From assembly GCA_019114445.1 (NCBI GenBank), contig DXFL01000025.1:1-46799 (forward strand): DNA of 46,799 nt. Direction: 5' to 3'. Origin of the DNA: Candidatus Barnesiella excrementigallinarum (lineage in GTDB: Bacteria; Bacteroidota; Bacteroidia; Bacteroidales; Barnesiellaceae). The position numbers and the translations under genes were made by a program. Under the pieces are notes generated by a model. The model made no database searches. It had not been told where the DNA came from and saw only the letters and a list, made by a program, of their open reading frames with translations. Of this stretch, positions 7,190 to 15,855 are shown one piece after another. Positions within the stretch are counted from its first letter, which is position 1. Each line of letters opens with the position of its first letter.

Positions 7190-9196
7190 TTATTGGCAAA
7201 TAGTTTGGTCTTTCAATTGTTTGAGCCGACCGATCAATTCGTTGCCCAGTGCGGTTTTGTCTTCGATATGGCGGCATACCATCTTGACGAAGGCATCGTT
7301 TTCAAATTCGCCGCGGACTTGCTCGAAGTCGAAGTCGCGTTGGCGGGTGGAGCCGTCTACCCCGAACCCGATGCGCGAAATCAGCGAAAATTCTTTGCGG
7401 GCGTCGTCGTAGAGCATACGGTCGAGCGACACGACCGACTCGTTCCATTGCCGTACAATGCCGATAATATCTTCGGCGGTGAGTTGGTCGAAACTCTTGC
7501 CGTACCAGCGGGTCATCATCGAGCATACCCACGTCCACTCCATGTCGTAATAGCGTCGGTGCATAGATTGGAAGAATGTTTCGGTATCTTTCAGCGATAC
7601 GTCGGGGCAGTTGACAATACGGTCTATTTCGTCTTTTACAGCCTGTTTGGGGACAATTAATCCGGCTAAGTCTATCCATTCGCCTTCGCCGAGCGGGTCG
7701 GTCGGTTTCAATCGTTCGTGCAGGTCGTCCACTCCGGTAAACGGGGCGCCTTCGAGCCGTTTGATAATCGAGTTGCCCATGAATTTATGTACGGCGAGGG
7801 TATAGAGGTTTATCCCTTTTTCGAGGGAGCTGTTTTTGATGGTCGTGCTTTGGAACGAATAGTATTCCGAGGTTTCGCCCGATGTTTGTTTAAGTCCCTG
7901 CAAGGTGTCGATCCCTTGCAACATTTTTTGTATGGTGTAGGGACTAAGCAGGTTGAAGTTGATACAGTCGAGTTTGTCGGGGTCGGTACGTTTGTCACGT
8001 TTGGGCCATTTCTGCGCGTCGCGAATGGTGCCTACGCTTTTGAGGTTTGCCCCCGGTACAAGGAACGAACGTTTGCCATGTTCGATAAGGTAGGAGAATG
8101 GCATTCCAGAGGTGTCGGGGTGATTGACGTGTCGTCCCATGATGAGGGAGAATGCTCCTATTTTGGCCGGCCACAGGATATACGAGTCGCTGGTGGTTTT
8201 CGAGCCACGCTCCACGACACCTTGATGAATGGGGCCGAGTTTGTACATATGGTTGCTTTGGTTCGAACCGCTGCCGGCATTCAGGAACGAAAACATTCCT
8301 GCGATGAGCAGGCTCGACTTGTGCATACTCACCGTATAGGGCCCGGCAAAGATGGCGCAGGCCTCACCGTTTTCGCCTTGACAGTTGCTGAAAAACAGCG
8401 AGTCGTGAGCCGAGAAGAGGTGGGTGAGGTGACAGGCTTGCCCGATGAAACAGCGCGACATGACTACACCGTCGCTCACGTAGGCTCCCGAACTGATGAT
8501 AAAGTCTTCGGCCGTTACGTTGGGGCCTATGTAAACCGGGGCTTCCCGGTTGCTGTTGATGGTGCCGTTTTCGAGGCGCGAAGCTCCGTCGATACGGCAG
8601 CCGTCGCCTATGCACACATTGCGCACGGTGCCGGTGTTGACCATGTGTACACCGTGGCCTATTTCGCCACGGTCGCTTTTTACGGATCCGGCATAGTCGG
8701 CAATCATTTGTTTGAGCCGTTCGGTCAAGTCGGGACGATGGCGATACATGGCGATGATATAGGCCAGTTGAGCCGATAGCCGGTTATAGATAGGGACTTC
8801 GCGTCCACCCGTTTCGTTCAGTACCGATACCGGGGTATTGTTGCCGAAACAGCTTTCACCTTCGGTGAGCAGCAGGTTTACATTTTGTATGTAGCAATCG
8901 TCGCCTATGCGGTAGTTGGCTACATAATTGGGTATATTTTCGATGAGGGTGTTGTTTCCCACCGAGCAGTTGTGTAGCGTCACTTGGTGCAATCCTGCTC
9001 TCTTTTTCAGCCCTCCGGGAAGCTCGATTTCCTTTTCGAATACGCCTAATTTTATTTCTCCCGAGAATCGGGTGTGGGTGATGTTCTCCGGCGAGAATCC
9101 CTCGGCAACGGAGATGTTTGACCATTCGTCGGCTGTACAGCCTTGTGCCGATAGCCTGTCGATTTCGGTTTGGTTTAGTTTGCGGTAGTTTGTCAT
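7190..9196 (-). CDS. DUF4954 family protein, left-handed beta-helix
   Basis: This is a 668-residue protein of a family found mainly in Bacteroidota (DUF4954); no function is established. The first 400 residues contain many hexapeptide-like segments (for example IGDGCRIDGASRL, IGPNVTAEDFIISSG, YVSDGVVMSRCFIGQ) typical of a left-handed parallel beta-helix, as in acyl- and nucleotidyl-transferases of sugars. The last 250 residues are mostly helical. No signal peptide, so it is cytoplasmic. ATG at 9196 was chosen because the frame upstream of it overlaps hflX and has no family resemblance. It follows hflX by 50 bp on the same strand. Confidence 0.82.
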   Translation of the reverse strand: MTNYRKLNQTEIDRLSAQGCTADEWSNISVAEGFSPENITHTRFSGEIKLGVFEKEIELPGGLKKRAGLHQVTLHNCSVGNNTLIENIPNYVANYRIGDDCYIQNVNLLLTEGESCFGNNTPVSVLNETGGREVPIYNRLSAQLAYIIAMYRHRPDLTERLKQMIADYAGSVKSDRGEIGHGVHMVNTGTVRNVCIGDGCRIDGASRLENGTINSNREAPVYIGPNVTAEDFIISSGAYVSDGVVMSRCFIGQACHLTHLFSAHDSLFFSNCQGENGEACAIFAGPYTVSMHKSSLLIAGMFSFLNAGSGSNQSNHMYKLGPIHQGVVERGSKTTSDSYILWPAKIGAFSLIMGRHVNHPDTSGMPFSYLIEHGKRSFLVPGANLKSVGTIRDAQKWPKRDKRTDPDKLDCINFNLLSPYTIQKMLQGIDTLQGLKQTSGETSEYYSFQSTTIKNSSLEKGINLYTLAVHKFMGNSIIKRLEGAPFTGVDDLHERLKPTDPLGEGEWIDLAGLIVPKQAVKDEIDRIVNCPDVSLKDTETFFQSMHRRYYDMEWTWVCSMMTRWYGKSFDQLTAEDIIGIVRQWNESVVSLDRMLYDDARKEFSLISRIGFGVDGSTRQRDFDFEQVRGEFENDAFVKMVCRHIEDKTALGNELIGRLKQLKDQTICQ

Positions 9197-9246
9197 AACA
9201 AATTGTATAAAAGGGGTGGAGGATTGCCCGGGGTGAATAAAAGATT

Positions 9247-10479
9247 TTATGCTCCCTCGTCGGTGTCTGTTTCGTCGTAATGCTGGAACAGAAAGTCGTT
9301 GTAGGGGAATCGCGTGGTATGTATCTCTTTGACGCGCTGGTATAGCATGGCTTTCAATTCGTCGATGTTGTTTTTCTCTTTGGCCGAGATAAATATGCAG
9401 TTGTCGTGCATTTTCCCCATCCAAGTCTCTTTCAGCTCTTCGAGCGAAATGTTTTCGCGGGTGCGGGGGGTAAGGTCGTCGGCCGCTTTCTCGACGTACG
9501 AGAAGGCGTCGATTTTATTGAATACCAAAATCATGGGTTTGTCCGACGAATTGCACACCTCTTGCAACGTTTTGTTTACCACTTCGATTTGCTCTTCGAA
9601 GGCCGGGTGCGAAATGTCTACGATATGGAGCAGCAGATCGGCTTCGCGCACCTCGTCGAGTGTCGATTTGAACGAATCGACCAAGTGGGTAGGCAATTTG
9701 CGGATAAAACCTACGGTATCGGAGAGTAGGAAGGGTAGGTTGTCGACAATCACTTTGCGCACGGTGGTGTCGAGGGTGGCGAATAGTTTGTTCTCGGCAA
9801 AGACTTCGCTTTTGGCCAACAGGTTCATCAAGGTCGATTTCCCTACGTTGGTATATCCCACCAAAGCCACGCGTACCAGTTTTCCCCGGTTTTTACGCTG
9901 TATGCTCTTTTGGCGGTCGATACTTTTCAGTTCCTCTTTCAAATGCGATATTTTATCGAGGATAATACGGCGGTCGGTCTCGATTTGAGTTTCACCGGGA
10001 CCGCGCATACCGATACCTCCCCGTTGGCGTTCGAGGTGGGTCCACAAACGGGTAAGTCGGGGCAGCAGATATTGGTATTGCGCCAGTTCGACTTGTCGTT
10101 TGGCATTGGCTGTTTGTGCCCGTTTGGCGAAGATGTCGAGAATGAGGCTTGTGCGGTCGAGAATCTTTACTTGCAACTCTTTCTCGATGTTTTGTACCTG
10201 TTTGGACGAGAGGTCGTCGTCGAAGATGACCATACCGATTTCGTTCTCTTCGATATAGGCTTTTATTTCGGCCAATTTTCCTGTCCCCACAAAGGTGCGG
10301 GAGTTGGGCGTGTCGAGCCGTTGCAGAAATTTTTTCACGGGCTGGGCTCCGGCTGTTTCGGCCAAGAAAGCCAGTTCGTCGAGGTATTCGTTTGCTTTCG
10401 CTTCGTTTTGGGTGTTAGTGATCAGGCCCACCAAAACGGTGCGTTCGGTCTCTTCTTGGGTTAAGATAAATTCTTTCAT
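9247..10479 (-). CDS. hflX: GTPase HflX
   Basis: A 410-residue TRAFAC GTPase that binds the 50S subunit and splits stalled ribosomes under stress. The N-terminal HflX domain (about 1-150) ends in the glycine-rich linker RGPGETQIETDRR (159-171). The G domain has G1 GYTNVGKST (208-216), G3 DTVGF and G4 NKID. A basic helical stretch separates linker and G domain as usual. It lies between the metalloprotease gene (54 bp upstream) and DUF4954 (50 bp downstream) in one direction, so the three may form an operon. Confidence 0.96.
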   Translation of the reverse strand: MKEFILTQEETERTVLVGLITNTQNEAKANEYLDELAFLAETAGAQPVKKFLQRLDTPNSRTFVGTGKLAEIKAYIEENEIGMVIFDDDLSSKQVQNIEKELQVKILDRTSLILDIFAKRAQTANAKRQVELAQYQYLLPRLTRLWTHLERQRGGIGMRGPGETQIETDRRIILDKISHLKEELKSIDRQKSIQRKNRGKLVRVALVGYTNVGKSTLMNLLAKSEVFAENKLFATLDTTVRKVIVDNLPFLLSDTVGFIRKLPTHLVDSFKSTLDEVREADLLLHIVDISHPAFEEQIEVVNKTLQEVCNSSDKPMILVFNKIDAFSYVEKAADDLTPRTRENISLEELKETWMGKMHDNCIFISAKEKNNIDELKAMLYQRVKEIHTTRFPYNDFLFQHYDETDTDEGA

Positions 10480-10533
10480 GCGGTGTATTTCAAGGACGTA
10501 CCTTAGTAATAATACTTTTCGTTACGTCTTTGT

Positions 10534-13086
10534 TTAGTTGTTAAAGAGTTTTTCTATTGTAATAATTTGATAATCGTAGAAGTTGCGGGTGGCGCTGTCG
10601 GTTGTAGCGGCTCTCTTTTGTTTGTACAGCGAGAGTACTTTTTTAAGGGCGCCGGTCATGTGGGGTGCCATCTCGGCGGTGGACATCGATGGGCCTAAGG
10701 TGATACGGGTGAACGACTCCTCTTCTGCGGCTTGGTGGCACAAGACGTGGCTGCAAGGGAAGGGAATGCCTTCGAGGTCGATATCGTTGGCCAGTCGTGA
10801 GCTGCTGCCCGTTTTGGCGGTACTGCCTTTCAGGTTGGAGTAACGAATGAACAGTTCTATGGTTGCGCTTTGCAAGTCGCGTTCCACGTTGTCCAGTTTA
10901 CGCCCTTGATAAGTGGCTTTGAACACCTCGGCAATCATATCGTTGAAGTAGCTGTCGACGGTGTAGTTCTTTACCGGGTCGATGGCGCCGCCTTCTTGAA
11001 TACGGAAAAGGGTGGTGGGATTGACCAGTCGGGACGGAATATTCCGGTGTACCGAGTTGGCATAGGTGAGGGGTTCGCCTATGCGTTGCATCAGGTCGGC
11101 CGGCATCAACCAATCGCGGTAGGTGCGGGCTTGGTTCAATATCCATTGCAAGGCTTTTTTCTGGGTAGCCTTGTCGACATAAGTGTAGGGCAATTCGTTG
11201 TCGCCTTGTCGCACTTCGGTAAAAAGTATACCTCCTATATAGGGGACGACATGGTTCAAGTGGCGGTTGTATTGTTGTACGAGGGCAACATATTCGTCGC
11301 GTATGGTTCGGTAGTTGTTCCCTTCGTCGAAGAGCCATTGCTCAAAATTCTTGACAATAATTTTGAGGTTCGAAATGGCCATCTCTCCGGCCCGGAAGTG
11401 GTCGTTGCTCAAATCTTCGGTCTGGTCGGTGGGGTCGTAGCTACTGGGGTATTGTTGCGCTCCGAAAGTGTACACGGGATTGTCTTTCTTTTCGGCAATC
11501 CATTGGTCGAGTGTGGCTTTTTCGTCTTGTGGCGAGGTAACGTCGGGAATGAGACGGTAGCCCCAGTTGATGGCATAGATGTCGTAAACACCCATGATGG
11601 GCGGTGTGAGGCGGACGCCACGCTCGTAGTCGCCGGGTTGGGCTACGAAGTTGTTGCGGGCATAGTCCATGATACTGGGCGTAGTGCCGTATTTTTGAGT
11701 AAACGACGGGCTGCGTAGCGAGTCGATGGCGAACGCATAGCTGGCACCCATGTTGTGCATGAGCCCCAAAGTGTGGCCAATCTCGTGCGAGGCTACGTAG
11801 CGCAGCGATTCGCGCATGACGTCGTTGTCGAAGGTCTCTTTTCTCACCCGGGGATCAACAGCTCCCGTTTGGGCAAACCGCCAATTGTGTACCAGCGAGA
11901 TGACATTGTGATACCAAATGACGTCGGCGGTGAGTATCTCGCCGCTGCGGGGATCGACATAGCTCGGCCCCATGGCGTTGGCAATATCGGTGACGGCATA
12001 TTTTACACAACTATACCGCATATCGTCGGGGTCGAAATCGGGGTCGTCTTGGGGATAGTCGCGGGCAATGACGGCATTTTTGAAACCGGCGGCTTCAAAA
12101 GCGATGTTCCAGTCCTCTACGCCCTGTTTGACAATATCTCTCCATTTATCGGGGAAAGCGCTGTCTACATAGAAAACGATGGGTTTGGCCGGTTCTACCA
12201 GTTCGCCGCGGAAATAGGCTTCCCGGTCTTCCTCTTTTGGTTCGAGGCGCCACCGGTGTATGTATTGGGTGCGGTCTATCCGGTCTTTGTCGCTCGAATA
12301 GATATTTTTGTTACTGGAAAAGAATCCCACCCGACGGTCGTAGATACGCGGTTGCATGGGTGTTTCGGGGAGGAGTACCAACGAGCGGTGCATGGTGACG
12401 GTGCGGTTGTTGTCGCCGGTGAAACTCAATACCGAGCGTATTTCGCTGTTCTGCGGAAAACTCTTGGCGGCCAATATATAGGAGTTGGCCGAGGTGTATG
12501 TGCCGGTCTTTATTTTCGAATTACTGCCTGTTGCAGGGGTTGGCATGGGACTGATGATTTTTTCGTTGCCTTTGAAAAAATCGCTCATGTCGACTACTAC
12601 ATCTTTCCCGTTCTTGGCCGAAATTTTGAACGCTTTGATAATGGGGTCGCCAAAGTTCTTGTCGAACGAAGCGGCTATGGGGTCGTCCTCGTCGATGATG
12701 TTTCGGTGCTGTACGAGGTGCATGAAGAGCGATTGCTTGTTCTTGCTGAACCGTATCATAAACGGGGTAGTAGTCATTTCGCCGGCGACAAACAGCTTGG
12801 GGTCGGTGGTGGCGGCCACCCGGCTCGAGAGCAGGAATGTGCGGCTCATCAGTGAGTCGGGCACCTCGACCAGCAGTTTGTTGTCGCTGGTAATGTGCAG
12901 GGTGAACATTCCGGGGTAGGTTTTTGCTCCCTTCACCAACTTTTCGTATTTCGATTCTTTGGCGGTTGTATCTTGGACTTGTTCCTTTTTCGACTCTTTT
13001 TTGCTTTTTTTCTTGGCATAACAAACTTGCGGATTGACTCCGGTTACAAGGAGTGCCGTTAGCACAGCCCACAACAATTTTTTCAT
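10534..13086 (-). CDS. Secreted zinc metalloprotease (DUF5117/DUF4953 type)
   Basis: A large 850-residue exported protein. Residues 1-24 are a Sec signal peptide, followed by a very Lys/Glu-rich segment (KKKSKKESKKEQ). The zinc site is HEIGHTLGLMHN at 434-445 with a SIMDY Met-turn-like segment about 40 residues later, as in metzincin-type peptidases. The overall layout matches the Bacteroidota family carrying DUF5118, DUF5117 and DUF4953 domains. Location is probably periplasmic or outer-membrane associated. Substrate unknown. The gene has its own -7 box at 13122-13129 and precedes hflX. Confidence 0.88.
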   Translation of the reverse strand: MKKLLWAVLTALLVTGVNPQVCYAKKKSKKESKKEQVQDTTAKESKYEKLVKGAKTYPGMFTLHITSDNKLLVEVPDSLMSRTFLLSSRVAATTDPKLFVAGEMTTTPFMIRFSKNKQSLFMHLVQHRNIIDEDDPIAASFDKNFGDPIIKAFKISAKNGKDVVVDMSDFFKGNEKIISPMPTPATGSNSKIKTGTYTSANSYILAAKSFPQNSEIRSVLSFTGDNNRTVTMHRSLVLLPETPMQPRIYDRRVGFFSSNKNIYSSDKDRIDRTQYIHRWRLEPKEEDREAYFRGELVEPAKPIVFYVDSAFPDKWRDIVKQGVEDWNIAFEAAGFKNAVIARDYPQDDPDFDPDDMRYSCVKYAVTDIANAMGPSYVDPRSGEILTADVIWYHNVISLVHNWRFAQTGAVDPRVRKETFDNDVMRESLRYVASHEIGHTLGLMHNMGASYAFAIDSLRSPSFTQKYGTTPSIMDYARNNFVAQPGDYERGVRLTPPIMGVYDIYAINWGYRLIPDVTSPQDEKATLDQWIAEKKDNPVYTFGAQQYPSSYDPTDQTEDLSNDHFRAGEMAISNLKIIVKNFEQWLFDEGNNYRTIRDEYVALVQQYNRHLNHVVPYIGGILFTEVRQGDNELPYTYVDKATQKKALQWILNQARTYRDWLMPADLMQRIGEPLTYANSVHRNIPSRLVNPTTLFRIQEGGAIDPVKNYTVDSYFNDMIAEVFKATYQGRKLDNVERDLQSATIELFIRYSNLKGSTAKTGSSSRLANDIDLEGIPFPCSHVLCHQAAEEESFTRITLGPSMSTAEMAPHMTGALKKVLSLYKQKRAATTDSATRNFYDYQIITIEKLFNN

Positions 13087-13121
13087 ATAAACTTGCTTTT
13101 GCGTATTTGGTTGTTCATGCG

Positions 13122-13129
13122 CAAAAGTA
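13122..13129 (-). promoter_or_regulatory. -7 box of the metalloprotease gene
   Basis: TACTTTTG on the minus strand, about 36 bp before the ATG at 13086. Confidence 0.55.
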
Positions 13130-13225
13130 ATAAAAAAAACAATATCCTGTTTGTCAGATGAGGGAGATCGCCAAGAGTGGTCGGGAGAGCCGGATTGTTC
13201 GACTGGTTTCGCCTTCTGCCGCGGG

Positions 13226-14194
13226 TTACAGCAGGGAGGAGAGCAGTACGATGTTATACTTTTTTAAGATGGTTTGTGGATTGTACGAGAGTTTGGCTTC
13301 GCGCAGTCCCGGGTCGCCGGCATCGTCCTCGCGGTTGATGAATTTTATTTCGGGGAATTGCCGGGTCATATAGTCGGCAAAAAACATATTGATGGCTTCG
13401 TAGGCACCGACTACCTCTTTTCGTGCTTTTTCGATATGGACAATCAAGGTGTCGCCAATTACTTCGCCGATGGTGAAGGCTGCTATTTCCCCGCCGGCCC
13501 GTAACACTCCGCCGTCGAATTTGAGCCGGTCGTATTCGCGCAATACTTGTGCAACCTTGCTCTCTTCGTAGGTGAAGAGGAGGTTGTCTTTTTGGTAGTC
13601 GCGCATATAGGCATCGAAGAAGCCGATGATTTCGGGAAGATTTTTCGGGCCGATAGCTTCGAATTCGAAATCGGGATAGGTATTTTTGAATTTGTTTACC
13701 CGATTCCGTTTTTTGTTGAACCGGTGCCCTACCAAAGTGGCTAAGTCGGTAGCGTTGTAGAGGTAATCGCCCCAGTCGGGCAATTCGGTAATGGGGCAGT
13801 TGTACAGCCGTTCGATTTCTTGTGCGGCCGGTTGAGGAACCGCCGAGAGAATAAGCGGTAGATTGTGCCGTTTGCAATAATCCTTTAATAGGGGTAATGA
13901 CTCTTGTAATCCCAGTTTTCCTACCGGTATGGCAAAAGCTGTATTTTGTAAGTTGTCCTCTTCGCCTCCTTTGATAAAAAGAGTATCGTGGCAGATGCAG
14001 TATTCGTAGCCGAAATAGTCGACCCACATATAAATGCCGCCGATCGAAAAGTCGCAGGTGCGATAGGTCTGACGGTGGAGGAAGGGCTCTATTTCGGGAA
14101 GCGATTCGAAAGTGATCGGTTTGAATGCGAGGTTGCATTCGCTCTCTTGGGAAAGTATGGGCTCGGGCATAATACCAAGTCGTGTCGTATTCAT
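13226..14194 (-). CDS. DUF2156 (GNAT-like) domain protein
   Basis: About 322 residues, resembling the C-terminal catalytic domain of phosphatidylglycerol lysyltransferases (MprF) as a stand-alone cytosolic protein, with two GNAT-like folds. Segments such as FNKKRNRVNKFK and INREDDAGDPGLREAKLSY are characteristic of Bacteroidota members. The family transfers aminoacyl groups from tRNA in MprF, but no substrate is established for these short forms. Start choice is uncertain: ATG at 14194 or 14170; the frame is open to a TTG at 14245. A -7 box lies at 14275-14282. It has no transmembrane segments. Confidence 0.8.
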   Translation of the reverse strand: MNTTRLGIMPEPILSQESECNLAFKPITFESLPEIEPFLHRQTYRTCDFSIGGIYMWVDYFGYEYCICHDTLFIKGGEEDNLQNTAFAIPVGKLGLQESLPLLKDYCKRHNLPLILSAVPQPAAQEIERLYNCPITELPDWGDYLYNATDLATLVGHRFNKKRNRVNKFKNTYPDFEFEAIGPKNLPEIIGFFDAYMRDYQKDNLLFTYEESKVAQVLREYDRLKFDGGVLRAGGEIAAFTIGEVIGDTLIVHIEKARKEVVGAYEAINMFFADYMTRQFPEIKFINREDDAGDPGLREAKLSYNPQTILKKYNIVLLSSLL

Positions 14195-14274
14195 ATTGGG
14201 TTTGAATCTTGTTTGGCTGGCGAAGGGTAACGGTAGAAATTTCAATCGTGCAATCTCCCCCGATCTTCGTTGTG

Positions 14275-14282
14275 CAAAAGTA
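14275..14282 (-). promoter_or_regulatory. -7 box of the DUF2156 gene
   Basis: TACTTTTG on the minus strand, upstream of the candidate start codons at 14194 and 14170. Confidence 0.5.
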
Positions 14283-14437
14283 TATAATTTTTATCGGTAC
14301 ATATTTATAAACAATCCAATTTGTCGTTTGGTTTCGGAAAATTAAAATTATTCGACAATATTTTTATAAAAGAGATAATATTTTCGCGTAAAATCTCAAA
14401 TTGATACGAAAATATTTTTCTTATTAGAAAAATGATA

Positions 14438-14445
14438 TATATTTG
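14438..14445 (+). promoter_or_regulatory. -7 box of asnA
   Basis: TATATTTG, about 50 bp before the asnA ATG, in a very AT-rich stretch (14280-14490) that otherwise shows nothing. Confidence 0.55.
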
Positions 14446-14494
14446 CAGATATTTTATACTAATTGAATATTGTAATAAACCAAAAATAAACAAG

Positions 14495-15529
14495 ATGTCA
14501 TTGATTATACCACAACGATATAAGTTGAAACTGTTGCCCGAGACGACCGAAATGGCCATAAAAATGTTGAAAGATGCCTTTCAGGAACGATTGGCCAAAG
14601 CCCTTAACCTGCGTCGAGTGACGGCTCCTCTTTTTGTGCTTTCGGGTACGGGGTTGAACGACGATTTGAACGGGAACGAACGGGCCGTCTCTTTCCCCAT
14701 TGCCGATATGGGTGGCAGGCAGGCCGAGGTTGTCCATTCGCTGGCCAAGTGGAAACGCGTGAAACTGGGGGCTTATGATATAGCGCCGGGTTTTGGGCTG
14801 TATACCGATATGAATGCCATTCGCACACACGAGGAGCTCGATAACCTGCACTCGCTGTATGTCGACCAGTGGGACTGGGAGAAGACCATTACCCGCGAAG
14901 ATCGTAATGTGGAGTATCTCAAACAAACGGTGCGAACCATTTTCAAGGTAATCAAAGAGTGCGAGAGCCTTATCTACACCGAATTTCCGCATATTACCCC
15001 TTCGTTGCCCGACGAAATAACATTTATCCATACCGAGGAGCTTTTGCAGGAATATCCCCGCCTTTCGCCCAAAGAGCGTGAAGCTGCCGTTGCCCGTAAG
15101 TATGGAGCCGTGTTCCTCATTGGCATAGGACAGCAGTTGAGCAACGGTACTCGTCACGACGGTCGGGCTCCCGACTACGACGATTGGACAACGCCCAACA
15201 GCGATGGCTATTTGGGTTTGAACGGTGATATTATTTTTTGGAATCAGGTATTGGAGACCCCGTTTGAACTTTCGTCGATGGGAATCCGTGTCGACAAGGA
15301 GGCTTTGCTGCGTCAACTCGATATTTGCGGTTGTCCCGAGCGGGCCCAACTCAATTTCCACCGGGCCTTGCTCAACGACGAATTGCCCCTCTCGATAGGT
15401 GGCGGTATAGGGCAGTCGCGATTCTCGATGTTCCTTTTGCAAAAAGCCCATATCGGCGAGGTACAAGCCAGCATTTGGCCCGAAGAGCAAATTGCCGAGT
15501 GCGCGCGTCACAATATACATTTATTGTAA
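14495..15529 (+). CDS. asnA: Aspartate-ammonia ligase (asparagine synthetase A)
   Basis: A 344-residue AsnA, which makes asparagine from aspartate, ammonia and ATP through an aspartyl-adenylate. It is a relative of class II aspartyl-tRNA synthetase without the anticodon domain. Recognisable segments are the N-terminal TEMAIKMLKDAFQERLAKAL, the core VDQWDWEK and the class II motif-3-like GGGIGQSRFSMFLL near the C terminus. ATG at 14495 gives the family N terminus; the 21 codons before it in frame lie between the promoter and the gene. It is followed by tRNA-Asp, so the two aspartate-using elements are neighbours, though each has its own promoter. Confidence 0.96.
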   Translation: MSLIIPQRYKLKLLPETTEMAIKMLKDAFQERLAKALNLRRVTAPLFVLSGTGLNDDLNGNERAVSFPIADMGGRQAEVVHSLAKWKRVKLGAYDIAPGFGLYTDMNAIRTHEELDNLHSLYVDQWDWEKTITREDRNVEYLKQTVRTIFKVIKECESLIYTEFPHITPSLPDEITFIHTEELLQEYPRLSPKEREAAVARKYGAVFLIGIGQQLSNGTRHDGRAPDYDDWTTPNSDGYLGLNGDIIFWNQVLETPFELSSMGIRVDKEALLRQLDICGCPERAQLNFHRALLNDELPLSIGGGIGQSRFSMFLLQKAHIGEVQASIWPEEQIAECARHNIHLL

Positions 15530-15626
15530 AAATACCTTTTTTGTTGAGAATGAGAGCCTTTCTTTGGGGAATATTTTCGACAGAGAAAATTTATGAAGAA
15601 ATATTCCTGTTTTTTTGAATTGAGAG

Positions 15627-15657
15627 TTGCAGAATTAAAAAATGCGTTCTATATTTG
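15627..15657 (+). promoter_or_regulatory. Promoter of tRNA-Asp
   Basis: TTGC at 15627-15630, 19 bp, TATATTTG at 15650-15657. The predicted start is about 10 bp before the tRNA. Confidence 0.6.
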
Positions 15658-15675
15658 CACTCGCAAAACAAAACT

Positions 15676-15749
15676 GGTGCGGTAGTTCAGCTGGTTAGAA
15701 TACATGCCTGTCACGCATGGGGTCGCGGGTTCGAGTCCCGTCCGCACCG
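15676..15749 (+). tRNA. tRNA-Asp (GTC)
   Basis: A complete 74-nt cloverleaf: acceptor GGTGCGG/CCGCACC (15676-15682 with 15742-15748), discriminator G at 15749, anticodon stem CATGC/GCATG around loop CTGTCAC with anticodon GTC at 15710-15712, and the T-arm GGGTTCGAGTCCC. The 3' CCA is not encoded, as in many Bacteroidota tRNA genes. Confidence 0.98.
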
Positions 15750-15750
15750 C

Positions 15751-15795
15751 GAAAAAGCGTCGGAATCAATTTGATTCCGACGCTTTTTCATTGTG
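15751..15795. terminator. Strong terminator after tRNA-Asp
   Basis: A perfect 18-bp inverted repeat (15751-15768 with 15772-15789, 3-nt loop) starts one base after the tRNA. The left arm begins with an A-run and the right arm ends with a T-run, so it could stop transcription from both sides, including the minus-strand neighbour's region. Confidence 0.9.
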
Positions 15796-15855
15796 TAAAT
15801 CTTTGATGAAAGTTTCAAAGTTATATATGTCGCTTATGGGGTAGTAAGATGTTCT

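Noticed and set aside
7718..8779. Long plus-strand open frame opposite the DUF4954 gene
   Set aside because: It is a shadow of the real minus-strand gene, whose translation shows a known family; similar shadows oppose the metalloprotease, PiT and hisD genes.
9197..9424. Longer DUF4954 N terminus
   Set aside because: It would overlap hflX by about 180 bp, and the family N terminus begins at the ATG at 9196.
15751..15789. Long perfect inverted repeat as an insertion-sequence end
   Set aside because: It directly follows the tRNA and has A- and T-runs at its ends, as expected of a terminator; no transposase is near.
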